Origin: CAZEUZ01 sp964515805
Lineage (GTDB): Bacteria; Pseudomonadota; Gammaproteobacteria; Pseudomonadales; Cellvibrionaceae
Direction: 5' to 3'
Assembly (NCBI GenBank): GCA_964515805.1
Contig: CAZEUZ010000189.1
Location: 1 to 13,647, forward strand
DNA: 13,647 nt
Positions 1 to 6,933 of this stretch are shown here, one piece after another. The position numbers and the translations under genes are program-made. Position 1 is the stretch's first letter, and every line of letters begins with the position of its first letter. A model generated the notes under the pieces. The model searched no databases. It saw only the letters and a program-made list of their open reading frames with translations, and was not told the DNA's origin.

Positions 1-201
1 GCTAAAGACCGTCTACTCACAGTCAATCAAGGCGACTATCTCGCTTTAATGTCTGCCGGTGCTTACGGATTTACTATGAGTTCCAATTACAATAGCCGCT
101 GTCGTCCCGCTGAAATTATGGTGAGTGGTAAAACCATTCACCTTATTAGACAACGAGAAACCGTTGATGATTTAATGCGAGGTGAAAGCATTCTTCCTTA
201 A
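1..201 (+). CDS. lysA: Diaminopimelate decarboxylase, C-terminal fragment
   Basis: This is the last 66 codons of a gene whose 5' part lies outside the window; the frame is open from base 1 and stops at TAA 199-201. The peptide holds the C-terminal hallmark of PLP-dependent DAP/ornithine decarboxylases: a GAYG motif, then MSSNYNSR and RPAEIMV. In this family the region completes the beta-barrel domain and the active site at the dimer interface. The enzyme converts meso-diaminopimelate to lysine and CO2, the last step of bacterial lysine synthesis. The MSSNYNSR context is typical of LysA rather than of ornithine or arginine decarboxylases. The zntB-like gene begins 23 bases downstream on the same strand, so read-through is possible. 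Confidence 0.9.
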   Translation, partial: AKDRLLTVNQGDYLALMSAGAYGFTMSSNYNSRCRPAEIMVSGKTIHLIRQRETVDDLMRGESILP

Positions 202-224
202 CGCTACAACTCTAATGACAATAA

Positions 225-1247
225 ATGGACACCACCGATTCAAATACTCAAATTGTTGAAGAAAAGCACCCTCCTGTTAAAGAAGAAGGCCCGTTGATTT
301 TCGCTAAGGTATTGAATGAAAAGGGTGGTGCGCTATCACACAGTGAATTATCTGATACGTTTAACACGAAAAATCCCATGTGGTTGCATTTTGATGCTAA
401 CCATTTCGATACCGTCAATACAATCAGACAAGCATGCCCGGATATTGATGAATATACCTTGCAAGCGATCATTGACGAAGATGCCAGGCCGCGCTTATTG
501 CAGTTGGATAATGGTGTGCTGATCATACTGCGTGGTATCAATCACAACACTAGCGAAGAGCCTGAAGACATGGTGGCTGTCCGTTTCTGGATCACGGATA
601 AGAGACTCATTAGTCTGCGTTACCGCAAATCGCTCGCATTAATGGCGGTTTCCGATAAGCTTGATCAAGGTCGTGGACCCAAAAATATTGGTGACATCTT
701 TGCGTCTATTAGTGCACTTTTATTCAGTTATATTGAAAATACTATCTCGCAGTTAGAAGACAATATGGATGATTTGGAATCCCGCATCGTTGACGAACCC
801 GATAGAACACTGCGTCAGGATATTGCTCATGTTCGTAAATCGGCGATTTTACTGCGACGTTACATCGCTCCTCAAAAAGAAGTCATGAGTCAATTGCGAT
901 ATTCGGAGATTAGTTGGCTAAATACAAAAAACCTACGTCGCGTCCAGGAGATACAAGATACACTACTAAGGTGTATCGAAGATCTCGATGCTATTCGTGA
1001 ACGCTCTCAAATTGTTAAAGATGAACTGGTTAATGCGCTATCTGATAGGCTCAATCGCAACCTTTATGTGATTTCCGTGGTTACGGCAATTTTTCTGCCT
1101 CTGGGGTTCTTGACCGGCTTGTTCGGTATCAATATTGGCGGCATGCCAGGGGTTAATAGCGATGAAGCATTTGCGCTTTTTTCACTGGGTTTAGTTGCCA
1201 TTATCATTGTACAGATTCTACTGTTTAAGCATTTTAAATGGTTTTAA
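225..1247 (+). CDS. zntB: ZntB-type zinc/divalent cation transporter of the CorA family
   Basis: The product is 340 residues, close to the usual ZntB length. It has a long soluble, charged N-terminal part (about 1-275) with a helical stretch rich in E, D and R (about 165-275). Two membrane helices follow at the C-terminus, about 280-300 and 315-335, and the protein ends in a short basic tail (KHFKWF). The CorA-superfamily GxN signature appears as GIN at 301-303, inside FLTGLFGINIGGMPG. The 'GGMPG' after GIN is typical of ZntB rather than Mg-transporting CorA, which has GMN. ZntB is an inner-membrane pentamer that moves Zn2+ and related cations; recent work favours uptake, earlier work efflux. 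No good Shine-Dalgarno precedes the ATG at 225. The gene converges on the DUF748 gene with only 17 bases between. Confidence 0.88.
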   Translation: MDTTDSNTQIVEEKHPPVKEEGPLIFAKVLNEKGGALSHSELSDTFNTKNPMWLHFDANHFDTVNTIRQACPDIDEYTLQAIIDEDARPRLLQLDNGVLIILRGINHNTSEEPEDMVAVRFWITDKRLISLRYRKSLALMAVSDKLDQGRGPKNIGDIFASISALLFSYIENTISQLEDNMDDLESRIVDEPDRTLRQDIAHVRKSAILLRRYIAPQKEVMSQLRYSEISWLNTKNLRRVQEIQDTLLRCIEDLDAIRERSQIVKDELVNALSDRLNRNLYVISVVTAIFLPLGFLTGLFGINIGGMPGVNSDEAFALFSLGLVAIIIVQILLFKHFKWF

Positions 1248-1264
1248 CACGAGCAGAACGATCA

Positions 1265-3589
1265 CTAAATATCGATTTCGATTCTTGGTTTAGCGTTTTC
1301 CTTTACATCCAGTTGCGGGTTGCAGAGCAGTATTCTCGACGATTCGATTTTTCCTTTTTTGACAACATATTCTTTAAATTTCTCGCCGCGTTTCTTAGCG
1401 ACAGACCGTAGTTGTTTGGTTTGACTTGGATCTAAGCTTGCGACAGGCAAGTACTCACTATTATATCCTTTCATATCAGCCGTTACTCCATAGCTACAGA
1501 CTTTCACTTGCATTTTAGGTCTATCTTTCATCAATGCAATAAACTGTTGAGCGTAGTTCTGTTGTTTGTCTTCGAGACTGACTTGCGTGGGTAGAAAGAT
1601 CAAATCTTCGAAGCGTATCCTAAAAATCATATCGCTCGCTGTCATCGCTACCGATACCACATTAGAGTAGGGAACAAACGTCAGGGCATAGCGCTTCACT
1701 TGAATGGCCGCGGCCTTTTTGGCAATTAGTTGAATCAGGCTATTCATACCGAAATTGGGGTCATCAACACTGCCTTGCATCGGTACGTCTAATGTGATGT
1801 TACCACGCTTATCTTTGAGAAAATTGAGGGCGGCATTAAGTGAGAATGGTGTTGTTTTTTGCAGTACGTTGACATTCGGTGTTTGAGGCTTGGAAGTTTC
1901 TAGACCTCTTATTAATAATTTTGTTTGCCCGTTTAGCTCAGACTCGGTCACTGTCACATGAATAATTAAGTCCAAATCGCCACTTTTTAGCTCAAAACCT
2001 AGATTATCTTGTAAATAAGAAGAAACGGGTGGCAAGTCGACTTCTTTGATGTTCCCTTCAAGATGAAAATTCATTTTCTCACTAAACGGATAGACATAAC
2101 CGGATAAATCTATTGTCGCGTAGGTATTGCTGCGCCCAGCTAATGAAAAGCCGGTGCGCTCATTAGGCTTACTGTTGATATTAGTGGCAACCAATTTATC
2201 AATATACAATGTTCTTTCGTAAATTGGCTGTATGCTTTCATCACGGAAAAAAACAATATTATCTCCACTTACTGACATTGTTTTAACAATGAAATCAAAT
2301 GTGCTTTGCGTACCGCTACTAATTGGGGCTTCTATCGAAACGGCGGCTGGTCTCGATTGGGATTGTTGAAGCTGATCAGCTATATCGACTAAGGTTTTTA
2401 CCGCCTTGTTCTCACCTACGATGATATTGCTTTGAGTACTGTCGATTGTGATTTTATCGACAATTAATCTGTTATTTTCAAAGTCTAGCCCAGAAACCTG
2501 TAACTTTTTAACAGTGGATAATGGTGGCAGATCGGTATTGGCAGGCAATACATCAGAACTGGATAAGTTATTGAAGGTTATCGATTTTGTGCCGAACTTT
2601 AAGGTTTTCGGTATGTCTGCAAACAGTAAATTTGTCTCGATACCCTTCACCGTTAAACGGTCCCATTGAGTGAGCACTTGTTCCTTGCGAGAAGATACCA
2701 CTTGCAACTTGTTCAGGGTCATCATTCCATTGGCTCGTAGGTTTTTAGGCGTCAATTGATTGAGGTCGGTGATAACATTATCGGCTGAAACATTGGGTTC
2801 AATCGCTATGGTTGTACTCAGATTGAGAGAAAATAACCCGGCTATACTTTTTACATCTTCTGTTATGGGTTCTGGTAGATAAGGCGTAAACTCATTGAGA
2901 GAAATATTGTCCAACGCAACCTGGCTGACTAATTTTCCAATGCCGTTATCGACATTTAGTTGACTGTCTAGGGCAACTGATCCTCGGGCAATATTTATCA
3001 GTAACTCGATATTGGCTTGTTGTTTAGATTGATCCACAACCAAGTCTGCTATAGTTAATTTTTTAATTTCAACAAGGTTGGATGTTTGATTATTTTTAAA
3101 GCGGATAGCGGCATCTTGCAAAGTGAATTGAGGCAGCAGCAACAGGTAAGGTAGAGCCATTGGCGTCACCGTTCTTGATTCGGAAGATTGCTCTGGCACT
3201 GATTTTTGGTCACTCCCAATAGAAAAGCCGGCGACGGTAACACGCTCGGTCTCTTTATAAATTTCCAGATCAATGCCGCTAATAGCAAATGTTTTTAAAT
3301 GAATTTCACCCCAGAGTAATTTATAAAGATCAATTTCTAGTACTGCACTATCGATAGCCAAGACTTGATTTTCTTGTTGTTGCAGTGACAGGGCGTCGAC
3401 TGATAAACGGCTGCGAAAAGGATTGTAGCGAATCGAACTCTGTTGGGAGAGCGACAGATCAAATTTACCGAGAGATTGATTGGCAAAGTGGTTAACCACC
3501 ATGGGTGAGAGCAGCCATACCAGTAGATATACTGCAATAACAGAACAAAACAAAGCTATTAACAAACGAAGTAACCACTTGCCAATCAT
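1265..3589 (-). CDS. AsmA-like DUF748 envelope protein
   Basis: The product is 774 residues with an uncleaved N-terminal membrane anchor (about residues 5-30, KWLLRLL to VWLLSP); the rest is predicted periplasmic. The body has the repetitive short-strand pattern of AsmA-like beta-taco proteins (segments such as IYKETERVTVAGF and LTIADLVVD). Near residues 595-625 it carries the DUF748 hallmark GNITLDVPMQGSVDDPNF followed by a helix ending LIAKKA. AsmA-superfamily members (TamB, YhdP, YdbH) are linked to phospholipid transport to the outer membrane; DUF748 proteins themselves are poorly characterised. Many relatives I recall are longer, about 1000 residues, so this is a short version. A good start context supports the ATG at 3589: AGGA lies 11 bases upstream. 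It is monocistronic and divergent from the metallophosphoesterase gene, with a possible operator at 3629-3643. The exact role is not assigned. Confidence 0.78.
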   Translation of the reverse strand: MIGKWLLRLLIALFCSVIAVYLLVWLLSPMVVNHFANQSLGKFDLSLSQQSSIRYNPFRSRLSVDALSLQQQENQVLAIDSAVLEIDLYKLLWGEIHLKTFAISGIDLEIYKETERVTVAGFSIGSDQKSVPEQSSESRTVTPMALPYLLLLPQFTLQDAAIRFKNNQTSNLVEIKKLTIADLVVDQSKQQANIELLINIARGSVALDSQLNVDNGIGKLVSQVALDNISLNEFTPYLPEPITEDVKSIAGLFSLNLSTTIAIEPNVSADNVITDLNQLTPKNLRANGMMTLNKLQVVSSRKEQVLTQWDRLTVKGIETNLLFADIPKTLKFGTKSITFNNLSSSDVLPANTDLPPLSTVKKLQVSGLDFENNRLIVDKITIDSTQSNIIVGENKAVKTLVDIADQLQQSQSRPAAVSIEAPISSGTQSTFDFIVKTMSVSGDNIVFFRDESIQPIYERTLYIDKLVATNINSKPNERTGFSLAGRSNTYATIDLSGYVYPFSEKMNFHLEGNIKEVDLPPVSSYLQDNLGFELKSGDLDLIIHVTVTESELNGQTKLLIRGLETSKPQTPNVNVLQKTTPFSLNAALNFLKDKRGNITLDVPMQGSVDDPNFGMNSLIQLIAKKAAAIQVKRYALTFVPYSNVVSVAMTASDMIFRIRFEDLIFLPTQVSLEDKQQNYAQQFIALMKDRPKMQVKVCSYGVTADMKGYNSEYLPVASLDPSQTKQLRSVAKKRGEKFKEYVVKKGKIESSRILLCNPQLDVKENAKPRIEIDI

Positions 3590-3621
3590 TGGTCAATTTT
3601 TCCTATTTCCTTTCCCATAAA

Positions 3622-3650
3622 TTGATATCACTTGAGACAAGTGCTGCAAT
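3622..3650. promoter_or_regulatory. 15-bp palindrome inside overlapping divergent promoter-like hexamers
   Basis: Bases 3629-3643 read CACTTG-AGA-CAAGTG, a perfect 6-bp inverted repeat around a 3-base centre. It fills the 17-base gap between a rightward TTGATA (3622-3627, 5/6 to consensus -35) and TGCAAT (3645-3650, 4/6 to -10). On the minus strand it lies between TTGCAG and TATCAA with a 16-base gap; that start would give a leader of roughly 25 bases for the DUF748 gene. A dyad within a promoter spacer is a common repressor or activator placement. The dyad is seen directly; promoter and operator roles are inferred. Confidence 0.35.
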
Positions 3651-3799
3651 GGCCAACGATAACGCTATGATTTCGACAACGTCAACCGTAGCGAGATTGC
3701 ATTAAAAAAGATCCTTGGCGCTGAATGGCAATAACCTTGAATCTCGTTTTTCTGTAATTTTTTCGTTACTTTGAAATATACAGTCCTGATTATGTTTAT

Positions 3800-3828
3800 T
3801 TGTATGTATTCTAGAGATTACATACAAT
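3800..3828 (+). promoter_or_regulatory. Promoter of the metallophosphoesterase gene overlapping a 28-bp palindrome
   Basis: Arms TTGTATGTA (3800-3808) and TACATACAA (3819-3827) are perfect inverted repeats. The 10-base centre adds three more pairs (TCT/AGA), so 12 of 14 positions pair across the dyad. TTGTAT (3800-3805) and TACAAT (3823-3828, 5/6 to consensus -10) lie 17 bases apart. A transcript would start near 3835, about 29 bases before the ATG at 3864. The geometry suggests an operator for a dimeric repressor on the promoter itself. I do not recognise the motif as a known regulator site, and no regulator gene is present in the window. Confidence 0.5.
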
Positions 3829-3863
3829 CAACTCATTCGAAACATTAGTACGGTAGATTAAAA

Positions 3864-4808
3864 ATGTCCGATCTAACTAGCATTGAAAAACAACTTGAAC
3901 AACGTCTCGGTAGGATTCATGCAAAATTGAGGCTGGGTATTGAATCTGAAAGTGGACATAAAGTTTTTGGTGGTGGTATCAATTTCTTTCATCCCGAAAA
4001 CTGGTACTCTACGCACTCGTTTATTAAAGCATGTCTTAAAATCAGCGGACTTTACAACCGCGGTGTGCGCAATGCCTGTAATATCCAATTAAAACACAAC
4101 GATTTCTTGATTGAGGGCCTTCCCAAGGCATTTGATGGGTATACGTTACTACATTTAACTGACCTTCATACAGATTTGGATGACGAAATCACGCAGGCCG
4201 TCGCTCGTTCTGTTGAAGGGCTGGATTATGACATATGCGTGTTAACCGGTGATTATCGCGCAATGACATTTGGTCCGTTTGAAAAAAGTATTGAAGCCTT
4301 AAAGGCCATAACGAAAAGCCTTAAAGGGCCAGTCTACGGCGTGCTCGGCAATCACGATAGCATTAAGATGGTTCCTGCATTGGAAAGCCAAGACATTAAT
4401 ATGCTGCTTAACGAGTCGATTATTCTAAAACGAGGGCAACAACAAATTGCATTGGCAGGTATCGATGACGCGCATTATTTCCAAGTGGCCAATCTGGAAA
4501 AAGCAGCTGAAAATATACCTGATAATACAGTTTCTATTTTGTTATCTCATACACCGGAAGTTTATCGTCAGGCAAGCCATGCGGAGTTTAATATTATGCT
4601 TTCTGGCCATACGCATGGCGGTCAAATATGCTTGCCAGGAGGCTTTCCACTTACGCTTGATTCAAAGTGCCCTCGTTATATGGGTTCAGGGCAATGGCAG
4701 TATCGTAATTTAAAGGCCTATACGTCAGTTGGTGCTGGCTGCTCTATTGTTAACGTTCGCCTAAACTGTTTACCCGAAGTGACATTACATCATCTACGTG
4801 CTGCTTAA
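3864..4808 (+). CDS. Calcineurin-like metallophosphoesterase (YkuE/YaeI-type), cytosolic
   Basis: The product is 314 residues and shows the complete dinuclear-metal set in order: DLH (D100, H102), GDY (D130), GNHD (162-165), SH (H229) and GHTHGG (248-253, with H249 and H251). This is the arrangement of the YkuE/YaeI branch of the calcineurin-like superfamily. Members hydrolyse phosphomono- or diesters; some, such as LpxG and LpxH, cleave UDP-diacylglucosamine in lipid A synthesis. The substrate here cannot be read from the sequence. YaeI and YkuE usually have an N-terminal membrane or Tat segment. Here residues 1-90 contain no such segment but a charged, partly helical extension, so the protein is probably cytosolic. 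The start ATG lacks a clear Shine-Dalgarno. It stands alone on its strand, converging on the CarS-like gene, and appears to have its own palindrome-bearing promoter at 3800-3828. Confidence 0.85.
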   Translation: MSDLTSIEKQLEQRLGRIHAKLRLGIESESGHKVFGGGINFFHPENWYSTHSFIKACLKISGLYNRGVRNACNIQLKHNDFLIEGLPKAFDGYTLLHLTDLHTDLDDEITQAVARSVEGLDYDICVLTGDYRAMTFGPFEKSIEALKAITKSLKGPVYGVLGNHDSIKMVPALESQDINMLLNESIILKRGQQQIALAGIDDAHYFQVANLEKAAENIPDNTVSILLSHTPEVYRQASHAEFNIMLSGHTHGGQICLPGGFPLTLDSKCPRYMGSGQWQYRNLKAYTSVGAGCSIVNVRLNCLPEVTLHHLRAA

Positions 4809-4845
4809 TTGATAGGACAGAGGTTAGCACTGAAATCTATAATTA
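4806..4845. terminator. Weak AT-rich inverted repeat spanning two convergent stop codons
   Basis: TAATT-G-ATAG (4806-4815) pairs with CTATAATTA (4837-4845) as nine base pairs with one bulged G and a 21-base loop. The arms include the TAA stops of both convergent genes, so the structure could act in either direction. It has almost no GC pairs and no clean U-run, so it would be at best a weak terminator or 3'-end stabiliser. Confidence 0.22.
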
Positions 4846-5328
4846 GTATGGCGTACTACGGATGTTTAAATGATAAAGTATTTTTGAAAGAGCTAGGTTT
4901 AAAATAAAAAACACAACAATGAGTCGTGCTATTGAGTACATATCAAGGCCTAAAATAGGCTGTAAAACCAATACCGGTAATAGCGCTTCTGGTATTTGAT
5001 CGAGTCCGAGGGCCATGTTGCTGGAAGGAAAATTCAATCTTCGCTTAATGAAACTAGAGAGCATATCTCCAAGCATTGATAACAGCGCAATAGAAAAGCC
5101 CAGCAGTGCTGGCAGGCCTAAAATTGGGGCGATCGCACTAGTTACAATTAAAGATAAGATTAGGCCACGGTAAGTTTTGGATTTACCTAACAGTGGCTTT
5201 GAATCAATGAAATTCGCGTTAAAATCAACGGGAAATTGCCATTTTTCTGCAAATATTTTTGTTCCAATGATGGGAGCACCATTGGCACTAAAGAGCAGAA
5301 TTAATATTTTAATTTCTAAGATAGTCAC
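4843..5328 (-). CDS. CarS-like (CDP-archaeol synthase family, PF01864) membrane protein
   Basis: The product is 161 residues, mostly hydrophobic, with about five membrane segments. Family motifs appear in order: ANGAPI (15-20), a PVDFN/IDSKPLLG stretch, GKSKTYRG (48-55), GDMLSSFIKRRL (87-98) and GLDQIPEALLP (108-118). In archaea CarS transfers CMP from CTP to unsaturated archaetidic acid, giving CDP-archaeol, the counterpart of bacterial CdsA and CDP-diacylglycerol. Homologues are known in many proteobacteria, where the role is unproven; a CTP-dependent lipid-phosphate cytidylyltransferase is an inference. The start is GTG at 5328, chosen because an in-frame stop lies at 5335-5337 and AAGGGAGG lies at 5340-5347, 11 bases upstream. 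It begins 27 bases after guaA on the same strand, so it is probably the last gene of the guaBA transcript. Confidence 0.75.
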   Translation of the reverse strand: MTILEIKILILLFSANGAPIIGTKIFAEKWQFPVDFNANFIDSKPLLGKSKTYRGLILSLIVTSAIAPILGLPALLGFSIALLSMLGDMLSSFIKRRLNFPSSNMALGLDQIPEALLPVLVLQPILGLDMYSIARLIVVFFILNLALSKILYHLNIRSTPY

Positions 5329-5355
5329 AAATGGTTATGCCTCCCTTCTAAATTG

Positions 5356-6933
5356 CTATTCCCACTCAATTGTCGCAGGCGGTTTGCTGGAGATATCGTA
5401 GGTTACGCGTGAGACGTCGGGAATTTCGTTGATAATACGATTAGAGACTGTTGCTAGTAATTCATAGGGTAGATGCGCCCAGCAGGCGGTCATAAAGTCG
5501 ATGGTTTCGACAGCGCGCAGGGCAACAACCCACTCGTAGCGACGGCCATCGCCGACGACGCCGACGGACTTAACCGGCAGGAATACAGCAAAGGCTTGAC
5601 TGACTTTGTGGTATAAGTCTGCTTGGTGCAATTCTTCTAAAAATATAGCGTCTGCCTCCCGCAAGATATCGGCATAATCTTTTTTGATCTCACCGAGAAT
5701 ACGCACTCCCAACCCCGGTCCGGGAAAGGGATGCCGATAGACCATATCGTAGGGTAAACCCAACTCCAGGCCAATGTTGCGCACTTCATCTTTGAATAAT
5801 TCCCTCAATGGCTCGATCAGTTGCAATTGCATATTGTCTGGTAGGCCACCGACATTGTGGTGAGATTTAATCACATGGGCACCGGCTGTTTTTGAAGCGG
5901 CGGATTCGATGACATCGGGATAAATTGTCCCCTGTGCCAGCCATTTAACATTCGGTAATTTTTCCGCCTCTTGCTCAAAGACATCGATAAATGTATTACC
6001 GATGATTTTGCGCTTTGCCTCCGGGTCGGTAATGCCCTGTAATTTGTTGAGAAATATTGTTTCTGCATCAACCCGTATGACACGGATGCCCATATTTTGC
6101 GCAAACATATCCATCACCTGGTCGCCTTCGTCTTTACGCAATAATCCGTTATCGACGAATACGCAGGTTAATTGTTCATCTATTGCGCGCTGTAGTAGCG
6201 CGGCAACCACAGACGAGTCAACGCCGCCAGACAAGCCTAATAAGACGTGATCGCTACCGACTTGCCGTTTTATCTGTGCAATGGCATTCTCAATGATATG
6301 AGCAGGTGTCCACAGCGGTTCACATTGGCAAATCGTTAACACAAAGTGTTCGTAAATGCGTTTGCCCTGCAATGTGTGTGTTACCTCAGGATGGAATTGC
6401 AAGCCATAAATTTTCTTAGCTTCATTGGCTATACCGGCAATAGGGCACGAATTAGTGGAGGCGATAACAAGAAAATCATCGGGGACACGCGTAACCTGAT
6501 CACCGTGACTCATCCACACATCTAACAATGTGTTGCCCTGCTTGTCGACATGATCTTTAATACCTGTTAGTAGACCATTATTTTCCAACGATATTATCTG
6601 GGCATAACCGAATTCATGAACCTTCGCAGTAGAGACTTTGCCACCTAGCTGAGTTGCTATCACTTGCATGCCATAGCAAATACCAAGCACCGGAATTTCC
6701 AAGTTGAAAATACCGGCAGGAGCAATCGGTGCATTGCCTGCAGTAACGGACTCCGGACCGCCAGAAAGAATGATGCCATTTGGATTGAAATTACTGATTT
6801 GATCAATAGTGACGGCGGCGGGGTAAATCTCACAGTAGACCCCAATGTCACGCACGCGGCGAGCAATCAACTGAGTGTATTGGGAGCCAAAATCGATGAT
6901 CAGAATCCGCTGCGCATGAATATCTTGCTGCAT
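5356..6933 (-). CDS. guaA: GMP synthase (glutamine-hydrolysing)
   Basis: The enzyme aminates XMP to GMP using glutamine and ATP, the second step from IMP to guanine nucleotides. It is 525 residues from the ATG at 6933, the length of the E. coli protein. The N-terminal class I glutamine amidotransferase domain (about 1-200) has nucleophile C86 in GICYGMQ and H181/E183 in FHPEVTH. The ATP-pyrophosphatase domain has the SGGVDSS P-loop (235-241), followed by CVFVDNGLLR and IYPDVIESA. The C-terminal dimerisation domain ends in the family-typical KPPATIEWE. A TTG one codon upstream is in frame, but the ATG is preferred: it overlaps the guaB stop as TGATG, which suggests translational coupling. No defect is seen. 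Confidence 0.97.
   Translation of the reverse strand: MQQDIHAQRILIIDFGSQYTQLIARRVRDIGVYCEIYPAAVTIDQISNFNPNGIILSGGPESVTAGNAPIAPAGIFNLEIPVLGICYGMQVIATQLGGKVSTAKVHEFGYAQIISLENNGLLTGIKDHVDKQGNTLLDVWMSHGDQVTRVPDDFLVIASTNSCPIAGIANEAKKIYGLQFHPEVTHTLQGKRIYEHFVLTICQCEPLWTPAHIIENAIAQIKRQVGSDHVLLGLSGGVDSSVVAALLQRAIDEQLTCVFVDNGLLRKDEGDQVMDMFAQNMGIRVIRVDAETIFLNKLQGITDPEAKRKIIGNTFIDVFEQEAEKLPNVKWLAQGTIYPDVIESAASKTAGAHVIKSHHNVGGLPDNMQLQLIEPLRELFKDEVRNIGLELGLPYDMVYRHPFPGPGLGVRILGEIKKDYADILREADAIFLEELHQADLYHKVSQAFAVFLPVKSVGVVGDGRRYEWVVALRAVETIDFMTACWAHLPYELLATVSNRIINEIPDVSRVTYDISSKPPATIEWE

Noticed and set aside
3649..3705. An 18-codon ATG-initiated reading frame in the divergent spacer
   Set aside because: It has no Shine-Dalgarno, no recognisable composition and a length expected by chance.
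3692..3751. CGAGATT/AATCTCG inverted repeat followed by five T, considered as the terminator of a small RNA
   Set aside because: The loop is about 41 bases, the stem has only seven Watson-Crick pairs plus a wobble-extended end, and there is no supported RNA gene upstream of it.
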